Below are positions 50,159 through 58,295 of a stretch of DNA of 64,000 nt, piece after piece. Each line of letters opens with the position of its first letter. The first letter of the stretch is position 1. The notes below the pieces were generated by a model, which did no database searches, had not been told where the DNA came from, and saw nothing but the letters and a program-made list of their open reading frames with translations. Source of the DNA: Paenibacillus sinensis (GTDB lineage Bacteria > Bacillota > Bacilli > Paenibacillales > Paenibacillaceae). The DNA lies in contig NZ_JAHCMB010000217.1 of NCBI RefSeq assembly GCF_019904155.1, positions 12,989 through 76,988 of the forward strand, written 5' to 3'. The position numbers were made by a program, and so were the translations under genes.

Positions 50159-51322
50159 ATGCAAAGGCTGCAAATCTGGCCGGAGAAATTTCGCAAATTT
50201 TTTCTCAATAATAAATTCGTCGTCTTTCTGCTGGTGCTTCTGCTGATCGGACTTAATGTGATGGTGCTCTCGAAGATACCGTTTGTATTCAAGCCGCTGT
50301 CGGTGCTGCTGCATACGGTGGCGCTGCCGCTGATTCTGTCGGGAGTCGCCTATTATCTGCTCAACCCGCTGGTGGACAGGCTGGAGAAGAAGAGCCGGTT
50401 GAAGCGTTCCTACGGCATCATTATCCTGTATCTGCTCATTATCGGCATTATCACGCTCATCCTGCTGACAGTTATCCCGATCATCCGTCGCCAGCTGTTG
50501 GGATTGATCGACAATTTCCCGATGTACAGCTCGCAGATTCAGGAGGAAATCAACCACCTGATCGGCAGCAAATTTTTTGGCCAGCTTCAGGAGAAGACCG
50601 GCTCCGGCATCGATGAGGTAACGACCCGGGTCACCACCTGGGCCACCTCATTTCTGCGAAACGCCCTGAACGGTGTGGGCAATCTGGTCGGCACGATCAC
50701 GGAGATCGTTCTCGGCATCGTGACGACGCCGCTGATTCTGTTCTACCTGCTGCGCGACGGCAGACGGCTGCCCGATTATATTCTGCGTTTCGTTCCGAAT
50801 GGTCTACGGCCGCAGACGCGGTCGGTAATGTCCGAGATGAACGACCAGATTGCTTCCTATATCCGGGGTCAGATTATTGTGAGCTGCTGCATTGGAGCGC
50901 TTCTATATATCGGCTACCTGATTATCGGGCTCGATTACTCGCTGGTGCTCGCGATTGTGGCGGCGTGCACGGCGGTCGTTCCTTATCTTGGGCCCGCGAT
51001 CGCGATTACACCTGCGCTGATTGTAGCTGCGGTCACCTCGCCGTTCATGCTGCTTAAAATGATCGTCGTCTGGACGGCGGTGCAATTGATCGAAGGCAAA
51101 TTTATCTCGCCGCAAATTATGGGGAAATCGCTCAAAATCCATCCGATCACGATCATTTTCGCCATTGTATTTGCCGGTAAAATGTTCGGAGTAGTCGGCA
51201 TTATCCTGGCTGTTCCGGGATACGCCGTGCTGAAAGTGGTCGTGACGCATGTGTTCCAATGGTTCCGCTTCCGTTCGGGTCTGTACGCCAAGCCGGGGGA
51301 AGACGAGGAGCCGCTATCTTAG
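50159..51322 (+). CDS. AI-2E family permease
   Basis: A 387-residue polytopic membrane protein of the AI-2E (PerM/YueF) family; members export small molecules or move ions, and the name does not prove autoinducer transport. The architecture fits: two N-terminal helices, a soluble loop (residues 115-170), then LGIVTTPLILFYLLRDG, RGQIIVSCCIGALLYIGYLIIGLDYSL, YLGPAIAITPALIVA and EGKFISPQIMGKSLKIHPITIIFAI, the most conserved family block. GGGAGG lies 9 bases before ATG 50159. Confidence 0.88.
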   Translation: MQRLQIWPEKFRKFFLNNKFVVFLLVLLLIGLNVMVLSKIPFVFKPLSVLLHTVALPLILSGVAYYLLNPLVDRLEKKSRLKRSYGIIILYLLIIGIITLILLTVIPIIRRQLLGLIDNFPMYSSQIQEEINHLIGSKFFGQLQEKTGSGIDEVTTRVTTWATSFLRNALNGVGNLVGTITEIVLGIVTTPLILFYLLRDGRRLPDYILRFVPNGLRPQTRSVMSEMNDQIASYIRGQIIVSCCIGALLYIGYLIIGLDYSLVLAIVAACTAVVPYLGPAIAITPALIVAAVTSPFMLLKMIVVWTAVQLIEGKFISPQIMGKSLKIHPITIIFAIVFAGKMFGVVGIILAVPGYAVLKVVVTHVFQWFRFRSGLYAKPGEDEEPLS

Positions 51323-51347
51323 ACATAAAAGTCAATTTCAAAAACGA

Positions 51348-51425
51348 GTCTCGAAAATAAGTCTCGAAAATAACTCTCGAAAGCAACTCTTGAAAGCAGA
51401 TCTCGAAAGCAAATCTCGAAGGCAA
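51348..51425 (+). repeat. Six tandem 13-bp repeats
   Basis: The unit (C/G/A)TCTCGAAA(A/G)(T/C)AA is repeated six times with exact 13-base spacing: 51348-51360, 51361-51373, 51374-51386, 51387-51399, 51400-51412 and 51413-51425. The array fills the gap between the AI-2E permease and the carboxylesterase. Since 13 is not a multiple of three, it is not coding repetition. Confidence 0.9.
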
Positions 51426-51457
51426 CTTGAATGTTAGTATCGAAAGGATGTGTTCTT

Positions 51458-52918
51458 GTGCGGCATACTGAAGCTTCAACCGGCTATGGGATAGTTAGAG
51501 GAACGGAAGAAGACGGCGTTATCATCTGGCGAGGCATTCCTTTCGCCGCTCCGCCGGTCGGGGAGCTGCGCTTCGCGGCGCCTCGCCCCCCGGCATCCTG
51601 GGAAGGTGTCAGAGATGCGTCCTCCTTCGGACCCGTCAGCCTTCAGCCGCCGGATACTCGGGGAACCCGGTACCGGGGCCAGCAGCCGGTCTTCTCGGAG
51701 GACTGTCTGTACCTTAATGTTTGGTCGCCCGCCGGGGTGGACGAAACGCTGCCGGTCATGGTCTGGATTCACGGTGGCACGTTCCTGACCGGCTCGGGCA
51801 GCCAGCCGATGTTCGACGGCCGCGTGCTTGCATCGCGAAGCCGGGTCGTGGTCGTGTCGGTCAATTACCGACTGGGACCGCTGGGTTTCCTGCACCTCTC
51901 GCCGCTCGGCGAAGGCTTCGCCTCGAACGCCGGTCTTCTGGACCAGATCGCGGCGCTGGAATGGGTGCAGGGCAATATCGCCGCATTCGGCGGCGATCCG
52001 AAACGGGTGACCGTCTTTGGCGAGTCAGCCGGAAGCATGAGCGTCGCCGCCCTGCTGGCGATGCCGTCCGCGCGCGGGCTGTTCGCGCGCGCCATCATGC
52101 AGAGCGGCGCGTCGCAGGCGCTCCCGCCGGAGGCGGGCTCGGCCATAGCGGCAGCGCTGCTGGCCGAGCTTGGTCTGGACCGGAGCAGCGCGTCGCAGCT
52201 CCGGGTTCTGCCGGCCGAGAGCATTCTCTCGGCCGCATTCGCGGTGGCGCAGCGGCTGACCGGCGACTCGCCCGGCATGGTCTTCCAGCCGGTCGTCGAT
52301 ACCGACACGCTGCCGGAGGAGCCGGTCCTTGCCGTGAGCGGCGGATCGGCCAGCGGGGTTCCGCTGCTCATCGGCACGAACAGCCATGAAGGGCATTATT
52401 TCTTCCGGGAAGGGACGCCCGTCCCGCCGATGGAGAAGTCGCTGAAAGCGCTGGAGCAGACGCTCGGGCTCTCCGATCTGTCGGCGCTGGCGCCCTATTA
52501 TTCGGAAGATTGGGAGGGGCAGGCGGGCATGATGACCGACCTGTTCTTCTGGCGCAGCGCGGTCGCTTTTGCGGAGAGCTATTTGGGCCATGGCCCGGTA
52601 TGGATGTATCGCTTCGATTGGGGAGTGGAGGACCACACGCTGCTCTCCAAGGCGGTTCACACTGCCGAGATTCCCTATGTGTTCGGGAATATGGACTTCC
52701 TTCGGGGGCTGGGCATTCAGGTGACCCAGGCGCTTCAATCGCTGTCGGACGCGATGCGCAGCGCCTGGACCGCTTTTGCGTACAGCGGCAGTCCGGATTG
52801 TTCTGAGCTTCCCTGGCCGGAATATGAGACGGAGGAACGTGCGACCTTGATCTTCGATGAAGCGCCCGCGGTGGTCAAGGACCCGGAGAGCGAGAAGCGG
52901 AAGATGATCTTTGAATAA
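51458..52918 (+). CDS. Type B carboxylesterase / lipase
   Basis: A 486-residue alpha/beta hydrolase of the PnbA para-nitrobenzyl esterase family. GIPFAAPPVGELRF starts the family domain, VWIHGGTFLTGSG is the oxyanion loop, FGESAGSMSVA carries the nucleophile Ser190, and HTAEIPYVFGN near the end carries the catalytic His. GTG 51458 is preferred, with AAAGGA 9 bases upstream. An ATG at 51431 is in frame but directly follows the repeat array without a ribosome binding site. No signal peptide, so probably cytoplasmic. Confidence 0.88.
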   Translation: MRHTEASTGYGIVRGTEEDGVIIWRGIPFAAPPVGELRFAAPRPPASWEGVRDASSFGPVSLQPPDTRGTRYRGQQPVFSEDCLYLNVWSPAGVDETLPVMVWIHGGTFLTGSGSQPMFDGRVLASRSRVVVVSVNYRLGPLGFLHLSPLGEGFASNAGLLDQIAALEWVQGNIAAFGGDPKRVTVFGESAGSMSVAALLAMPSARGLFARAIMQSGASQALPPEAGSAIAAALLAELGLDRSSASQLRVLPAESILSAAFAVAQRLTGDSPGMVFQPVVDTDTLPEEPVLAVSGGSASGVPLLIGTNSHEGHYFFREGTPVPPMEKSLKALEQTLGLSDLSALAPYYSEDWEGQAGMMTDLFFWRSAVAFAESYLGHGPVWMYRFDWGVEDHTLLSKAVHTAEIPYVFGNMDFLRGLGIQVTQALQSLSDAMRSAWTAFAYSGSPDCSELPWPEYETEERATLIFDEAPAVVKDPESEKRKMIFE

Positions 52919-52972
52919 AGTGGTGAAAAGACTGCGGCCGGCATTTTTTTCTTGAAATTTTCATGAAAAGTC

Positions 52973-53001
52973 TTTACGAATGGCGTCGAAAGGAATATGC
53001 T
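52973..53001 (+). promoter_or_regulatory. Promoter of the FMN riboswitch transcript
   Basis: TTTACG (52973-52978) and TATGCT (52996-53001) are separated by 17 bases, placing the start of transcription about 25 bases before the riboswitch. Confidence 0.6.
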
Positions 53002-53030
53002 TGGGCTGTGAAAAAAATAACGGAATACAA

Positions 53031-53182
53031 GATTCTCGGGGTAAGGTGAAATTCCTGACCGGCGGTGAGGTTCGCCAACAAGCGAACCGCAGCCCGCGAC
53101 TCCCTCGCTTAAGCAATGAAGTGAAGGGACTGATCTGGTTAAACTCCAGAGCCGACGGTACAGTCCGGATGAGAGAGGATCA
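53031..53182 (+). ncRNA. FMN riboswitch (RFN element)
   Basis: The conserved blocks of the FMN aptamer occur in order: GGTGAAATTCCTGACCGGCGG near 53045 with one base changed from the usual form, AGCCCGCGAC at 53091-53100, and GATCTGGTTAAACTCCAGAG followed by CCGACGGTACAGTCCGGATGAGAGAGG near 53132-53178 (quoted in parts). P1 is GATTCTC with GAGAGGATC. Binding of FMN normally lowers expression of riboflavin synthesis or uptake genes. The gene downstream is an EamA-family permease, 259 bases away. Confidence 0.92.
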
Positions 53183-53278
53183 AGGATAGAAACGCCTGGT
53201 GCTGCCGGTGGAACGGATAGGCCCTGCGAAGAACGCAGGCGAACCGTTTCTTTAGGCTTGACGTTGATATCGGATAGA

Positions 53279-53321
53279 ACCCCCGGGACGCATGATTAGG
53301 ATGCGGCATCGGGGGTTTTTT
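53279..53321 (+). terminator. Terminator downstream of the FMN aptamer
   Basis: AACCCCCG and CGGGGGTT form the outer stem with an inner GCAT/ATGC pairing and a T run at 53316-53321. A second, weaker possibility pairs AGAAACG (53188) with CGTTTCT (53245). Either could be the expression platform. Confidence 0.8.
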
Positions 53322-53440
53322 GGTCCGGGTAATGGGATTCAAGGCAAGATTGTCTCATGGAAGTTAGACTTCAGGCAATCTATGTTCAATGGCGAGTCCC
53401 TGGGCAGTCCCGAAGCTTGTAGGAATGAGGAGTAATGTTC

Positions 53441-54421
53441 ATGGTTAAATCAACTGCTGTTATTGAAGGCGCGCGGAAGGCGCCGCTGGGTGGAGGCTTC
53501 TGGCTGGTCGTCCTGGGCGCCGCCCTGTGGGGCGTGGACCCGCTGTTCCGCATTCTGCTGCTGAAATCGCTGACGTCTTCGCAGATTGTGCTGCTGGAGC
53601 ATGTCGTGCTGTTCCTTGCTGCCGCGCCGGTACTGTGGCGGCGCCGTGCCGAGCTGAAGAGAATTCGCCTGCGGCATGCAGCCGCCTTGCTCTTCGTGTC
53701 TTGGGGCGGCTCGGCGGTGGCGACGATTCTGTTCACACAGGCTCTGTCCAGCGGAGATCTGAACGCCGTTATTCTGCTTCAGAAGCTGCAGCCGCTGTTC
53801 GCCATAAGTCTCGCGGCGGTCATCCTGAAGGAGCGGCTGCCCCGCTACTTTCTGCCGCTCCTGCTGCTTGCGCTGGCCGGCACCTATCTGCTCACCTTCG
53901 GATGGAGCATGCCGTTCGGGCATGCGGGTAGCTTCGTCACAGCCGGAAGTGCGCTGGCTCTCGGAGCGGCGGCGCTCTGGGGCGGCTCGACCGTTATGGG
54001 ACGATATTTGCTCGGAACGATGCAATACGAGACGGTAACCTCGCTCCGGTTCATGCTGGCGCTCCCCTTGCTGTTCGTGATTACGGCGGCGGAGGGTGCG
54101 CCCTGGCAGCTGAACGGCGAAATCGGCACCTCGGCCCTGATCGCGATTAACCTGCTGCTCCAGGCACTGCTGCCGGGTCTGCTCAGCATGCTGCTCTACT
54201 ACCGCGGCCTCAGCACCACGAAAGCGTCGTTCGCCACGCTGGCGGAACTTAGCTTCCCGATGACCAGCCTCGTGCTGAACTGGGCTGTCTACGGCCAGCT
54301 TGTAACCTGGGCACAGCTGCTTGGCTTCGTGCTGATCTGGACGGCGCTGTTCGCCATCTCTGCCCAGCAGAAAGAGCAGGCGGAGCCTGCTGCCACAGTG
54401 GAACTGCGCAAGATTTCCTGA
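53441..54421 (+). CDS. EamA/DMT-family transporter, candidate flavin permease
   Basis: A 326-residue permease with ten hydrophobic segments and two EamA repeats (ALWGVDPLFRILLL... and AALWGGSTVMGRYLLG...). ATG 53441 has GAGGAG 8 bases upstream; the ATG at 53435 is too close to it. Known riboflavin importer RibN of proteobacteria belongs to this superfamily and is also FMN-riboswitch controlled. The FMN riboswitch here makes riboflavin or a related flavin a likely substrate; this is inference from context, since the family as a whole carries amino acids, nucleotides and other metabolites. Confidence 0.8.
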   Translation: MVKSTAVIEGARKAPLGGGFWLVVLGAALWGVDPLFRILLLKSLTSSQIVLLEHVVLFLAAAPVLWRRRAELKRIRLRHAAALLFVSWGGSAVATILFTQALSSGDLNAVILLQKLQPLFAISLAAVILKERLPRYFLPLLLLALAGTYLLTFGWSMPFGHAGSFVTAGSALALGAAALWGGSTVMGRYLLGTMQYETVTSLRFMLALPLLFVITAAEGAPWQLNGEIGTSALIAINLLLQALLPGLLSMLLYYRGLSTTKASFATLAELSFPMTSLVLNWAVYGQLVTWAQLLGFVLIWTALFAISAQQKEQAEPAATVELRKIS

Positions 54422-54552
54422 TATCCTCGCCCGCCCGCTGAGGGAGGCTATATCAGGAATAAACCCAGCTGAATATCGTATAACAAGCCCCTGTGGACAA
54501 TCTCTGCAGGGGCTTATTTTAGCTGCTGAATCCTGCAAACGCTGCTTCTTTT

Positions 54553-54582
54553 GGGTAAAAAACTCCTTTTTCACCCATACTA
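54553..54582 (+). promoter_or_regulatory. Candidate sigma-G promoter of the spoVA genes
   Basis: CATACTA (54576-54582) matches the sigma-G -10 element CATNNTA. GGGTA at 54553-54557, 18 bases upstream, is only a partial -35 match. It lies about 100 bases before spoVAA, and B. subtilis spoVA genes are sigma-G dependent. Confidence 0.35.
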
Positions 54583-54681
54583 CCGTTATTCTAAGTCCGC
54601 TTGCGGCGGATGAGGGCCTTTAGTGGACCCGGCTATTATTCGACCGGACAAAATGCAGATGAACCGCAAGGAGGCAAGCCG

Positions 54682-55341
54682 ATGCATAACCTGAACCGTT
54701 CCGTCATCTATATTCAGCTGAAGAGCCGGGTGACGCTGCCGCATGGAGCAGGCGTACGGCTTGGCGATATCGCATTCATGATTTCACCTCCGGAACTGAG
54801 AGAACCTCTGGAAACGCTGCTGCTTGTTCAACCGGATGCCGAAGACGGGAATCTGATCCTGATCGACATGCTGAAGGTCATCCCCATTGTGCAGACACTC
54901 GCACCGGAGGCGGAAATCGAGCCAATTGGAGAAGGACGGACGATCGTGGAAATATACAAGCCGCATACGCAGCGTAAGCCTTCCGGCTTCCGGTTCGCGC
55001 TGGTGTGGCTGCTGCTGTTCTTCGGCGCCGCATTGACGATCATGAATTTTCATGCGGATGTCAATATGGAGGAGGTCCAAATCCGGATTGTCGAGATGCT
55101 GACGGGCCGGAGGGACGAGCATCCGTACACCTTTCAGCTGGCCTATTCGCTCGGGATCGGATTCGGCATGGTCGTCTTTTTCAATCATCTCTTCAAGAAG
55201 AAATGGAATGAAGAACCGACTCCACTCGAAGTGGAAATGTTCCTCTACCAGAAGAGCATCGATCAGTATGTCGTCCATGAGGAATACCGAAAAATGGAGA
55301 ATGAGGCCGGCTCGGGTGGGCGGAAGGAAAGAAGGCGATGA
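54682..55341 (+). CDS. spoVAA: Stage V sporulation protein AA
   Basis: A 219-residue membrane-associated protein of the spoVA group, which helps move dipicolinic acid into and out of the spore. An N-terminal soluble domain (RSVIYIQLKSRVTLPHGAGVRLGDIAFM...VIPIVQTLAPEAEIEPIG) is followed by two hydrophobic segments (FALVWLLLFFGAALTIMNF and LAYSLGIGFGMVVFFNHLF) and the conserved KKKWNEEPTPLEVEMFLYQ tail. AAGGAGG precedes ATG 54682. It overlaps spoVAB by four bases. Confidence 0.9.
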   Translation: MHNLNRSVIYIQLKSRVTLPHGAGVRLGDIAFMISPPELREPLETLLLVQPDAEDGNLILIDMLKVIPIVQTLAPEAEIEPIGEGRTIVEIYKPHTQRKPSGFRFALVWLLLFFGAALTIMNFHADVNMEEVQIRIVEMLTGRRDEHPYTFQLAYSLGIGFGMVVFFNHLFKKKWNEEPTPLEVEMFLYQKSIDQYVVHEEYRKMENEAGSGGRKERRR

Positions 55342-55763
55342 CCGCAATCCTTGAATTGGCTGTCAGTCTGTTTCTCGGCATTGCCGGCGGAATCGCGGTA
55401 GGAGGCGGGGTCATCGCCCTGTTCGTCGTGCTGGACATGATTCCGCGTCTCGCTCAGCTGACCCGAAGCTATGACAAGGTCCATTGGTATGAAGGCGCTA
55501 TGGTCAGCGGGTCGCTGATCGGTACGATCGCCGATTTCTGGCGCTTCAAATTTGGAGCGGGGCCGGTGATTCCGGCTGTTGTCGGCCTGTTTGACGGAGT
55601 GTTCGTCGGGATGCTTGCAGCCGCCCTTACCGAGGTGCTGAATGTGCTTCCCATCCTGGCGAAGCGGCTTCAAATGACGTCCTATTTGTTCGGCCTGCTG
55701 ATGGCGATGGTCGCCGGGAAGGTAGCGGGCTCGTTGTTCGACTGGTTTGTATACCGACAGTAA
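55338..55763 (+). CDS. spoVAB: Stage V sporulation protein AB
   Basis: A 141-residue polytopic membrane protein of the spoVA group with four hydrophobic segments, starting AVSLFLGIAGGIAVGGGVIALFVVLDMIPRLAQLT (too long to quote in full). Characteristic blocks include YDKVHWYEGAMVSGSLIG and GLFDGVFVGMLAAALTEVLN. It overlaps spoVAA at ATGA. In Bacillus it is followed by spoVAC-AD-AE; here spoVAF follows after 13 bases. Confidence 0.9.
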   Translation: MTAILELAVSLFLGIAGGIAVGGGVIALFVVLDMIPRLAQLTRSYDKVHWYEGAMVSGSLIGTIADFWRFKFGAGPVIPAVVGLFDGVFVGMLAAALTEVLNVLPILAKRLQMTSYLFGLLMAMVAGKVAGSLFDWFVYRQ

Positions 55764-55776
55764 ACGGGGGCTTATG

Positions 55777-58176
55777 ATGAGCAGATATATCCACAGTGGA
55801 GACAGCATGAATCAGGAAGACCCGGGCCGGGAAGAGCGGCAGCAGGAATCGCGGTGTCTTGAAAATGATGCGGAAGAAGCGAAGGACGCAGAATTTGAAG
55901 GCGTGGGATTGAGTGCGGACCCGGGCTGCATTCTGAACGAAGGCAGCAATCAGGCTCCCGCCAACGGGGATGCGGAGATTTCAGCCGAGCCGGGCACGAC
56001 AGAGCGGGACTCCGAGGACAGCGAAGCCGGAGATGATATATCCGAAAGTGAGCAGGAAGAAGAGTCCGAAGAAGAGCCTGAAGAAGGCAATGGGGATACG
56101 GCTGGAGAAGATCAAGAGGATGGACCTGATAACGGAACGTCCTCCGAAACGGCTACAGAGGGTACATCGGCTCCAGTGCCTCCTGAAGCATCAGAGGGTG
56201 ATTCGGCTGTTGAGAACCCGGTAACAGAGAGCAAAGATGGGGGTACGGGAACAGGCAATCCAGAGGACGATGCGTTCTCAAGTGGAGAAGAAGATAATGG
56301 AGCGGAAGACGGTCAGCCGGACTCTGATCCGGCAGGTCTGTCCGGTTCCGGGGAAATGGAAGCCTCCGTGGAACCGGGGACGGCGGATGCTGCGGGGGAG
56401 GAATCGCCGACGCCCGGCTGGGGCCGTGTGGAGCAGGATGCTCAAGGCAATGACTTCTCGGGGGAAGCTGAGCCTATTGGGGATGAAGCCAACATGGGGG
56501 ATGGAAACCCCGGAGAAGGGGAGGCGGAAGATGCCCAAGGCGATGTAAACGAGCCGTCCGGGAAATCTTCCAAGGCTGAAGCGGATTCCGGCAAGGACAA
56601 GAAGAAGCCGAAGGACAAGAAGGAATCCCGCCTACAGGAGAAGCGCGACAAGGAGTTATCGAATTCGCTTGAGGAATCGATCCGGTACTGGAACGGAGAC
56701 GACCGGGTTCCCGAATCACTGGATAAAACCCGAAGCGTGCTGACCGAGGTAATCGGTCTTGACACTTCCTTTGATATTGTGTTCAGAGAGATGAGCTTTG
56801 CCGGAACAAAAGCGGGTCTTCTCTTCGTGAGCGGCTTCGCCAAGGATTTCGTCATGGATGAAATCCTGAAGCGGCTGACCTATTTGACACCGTCCGACAT
56901 GCTGACCGACGCCTTCGCCGCCTTTTTGAACGATTATATTCCGCATATACAGGTCGAGAAGACGGACCGCTTCAGCGAAGCGGTCAGCAAGACGATGATG
57001 GGCATGAGCACCCTTTTCGTTGACGGGGAACGCCATGTTATCGTCATGGATACCCGTGCGTATCCTTCAAGATCGCCGGACGAACCGACCATCGAGCGTG
57101 TTGTCCGGGGCGCGCGCGACGGGTTCACGGAAACACTCCTTAGCAATGTGGCGCTGGTTCGGCGCCGTCTTCGCGATCCGGGCCTTACCTTCAAGCTGCA
57201 CCAGGTCGGCCGCCGGACGAATACGGACGTGGCCATTGCCTACATTGACGATATCGTGGACAAGTCCCAGGTCGAGGCGGTCTCCGAGAAAATCGCAGCG
57301 ATCAATATAGACGGTATACCGCTAGCGGACAAGCAGCTTGAGGAAGCGATCGTCGGCAAGAACTGGAACCCGTATCCGATGGTCCGGTATTCCGAGCGTC
57401 CGGATGTTGTGGCCTCCCACCTGATGGAAGGACGGGTTGTCGTATTCGTCGATACGTCGCCCAGTGTCATGGTCATTCCGACCACATTCTTTGACCTGTG
57501 CCAGCATGCGGAGGAGAATCGGCAGACGCCCCTGGTTGGCTCTTACCTGAGGTGGGTCCGCTTTATAGGGATTCTGTGCTCGATCTTTCTGCTGCCTCTC
57601 TGGATGCTGTTTGTCATGCATCCCGAGCTTAAGCCCGCGTCTCTTGAATTTATCGGTCCGCAGAAGATGGCCAAAATCCCGCTGCTCGCCCAGTTCATGA
57701 TGATCGAGCTCGGCGTCGATCTATTGCGGATGGCCGCCGTTCATACGCCGACGCCGCTCGGCTCGGCAATGGGCTTGATCGCCGCTATCATGATCGGGGA
57801 CATTGCGGTGAAGACCGGCCTGTTCGTCAACGAGGTTATTCTGTACATGGCGCTGGCAACGATCGGGATGTTCGCCACGCCGAGCTATGAGCTTGGTCTG
57901 GCCAACCGGATTGTCAGGCTTCTGCTTCTCCTGGCGACGGGATTGTTCCATGTGCCCGGGTTTGTCATCGGCTCGACTTTGCTGATTGTGCTCCTGACGC
58001 TCAACCGGTCCTACAACTCGTCTTATTTATGGCCCTTTATACCTTTTAATGCAAAGGCACTCGGGTCCATCCTGTTCCGGCGGGAGGTCATGGCCTCCGA
58101 GACAAGGCCATCCTTCAACAAAACACGGGACAACACCCGTATCGGTCCGGCAAAAGGCCAGAACAACAAATCGTAG
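55777..58176 (+). CDS. spoVAF: SpoVAF / GerA-family protein with a long acidic N-terminal extension
   Basis: A protein of about 799 residues. Residues 10-270 are almost entirely Glu, Asp, Gly, Ser and Pro, a disordered polyacid, followed by a Lys-rich patch (KDKKKPKDKKESRLQEKRDK, 273-292). A normal GerA-family protein follows: the soluble N-terminal domain (SLEESIRYWNG...) and about five membrane helices from LRWVRFIGILCSIFLLPLW. B. subtilis SpoVAF has about 490 residues and lacks the extension. The start is uncertain among ATGs at 55774, 55777 and 55807. Context (spoVAB before, lysA after) supports the name. Confidence 0.88.
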   Translation: MSRYIHSGDSMNQEDPGREERQQESRCLENDAEEAKDAEFEGVGLSADPGCILNEGSNQAPANGDAEISAEPGTTERDSEDSEAGDDISESEQEEESEEEPEEGNGDTAGEDQEDGPDNGTSSETATEGTSAPVPPEASEGDSAVENPVTESKDGGTGTGNPEDDAFSSGEEDNGAEDGQPDSDPAGLSGSGEMEASVEPGTADAAGEESPTPGWGRVEQDAQGNDFSGEAEPIGDEANMGDGNPGEGEAEDAQGDVNEPSGKSSKAEADSGKDKKKPKDKKESRLQEKRDKELSNSLEESIRYWNGDDRVPESLDKTRSVLTEVIGLDTSFDIVFREMSFAGTKAGLLFVSGFAKDFVMDEILKRLTYLTPSDMLTDAFAAFLNDYIPHIQVEKTDRFSEAVSKTMMGMSTLFVDGERHVIVMDTRAYPSRSPDEPTIERVVRGARDGFTETLLSNVALVRRRLRDPGLTFKLHQVGRRTNTDVAIAYIDDIVDKSQVEAVSEKIAAINIDGIPLADKQLEEAIVGKNWNPYPMVRYSERPDVVASHLMEGRVVVFVDTSPSVMVIPTTFFDLCQHAEENRQTPLVGSYLRWVRFIGILCSIFLLPLWMLFVMHPELKPASLEFIGPQKMAKIPLLAQFMMIELGVDLLRMAAVHTPTPLGSAMGLIAAIMIGDIAVKTGLFVNEVILYMALATIGMFATPSYELGLANRIVRLLLLLATGLFHVPGFVIGSTLLIVLLTLNRSYNSSYLWPFIPFNAKALGSILFRREVMASETRPSFNKTRDNTRIGPAKGQNNKS

Positions 58177-58295
58177 GATAATACAAATGAACTGTGCATT
58201 TGTCCATTCTACGTCGTTCCCATCCTCTGTTATACTGAATATCACAGGACGAATGCAATGGATATTCCAAATATGAAATCGGAGGATTGCACAAA

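Noticed and set aside
51348..51425. The 13-bp repeats as a plasmid-type iteron origin
   Set aside because: No replication initiator gene or DnaA boxes nearby; the locus is an ordinary intergenic gap in chromosomal context.
53031..53182. The riboswitch region as a small protein gene
   Set aside because: The 69-codon frame starting at 52980 simply reads through conserved FMN aptamer sequence.
35863..54600. The sigF-spoVAA intervening block as a recent genomic island
   Set aside because: No integrase, transposase, tRNA target or flanking repeat is visible, and base composition appears similar to the surroundings; only an old rearrangement can be suggested.
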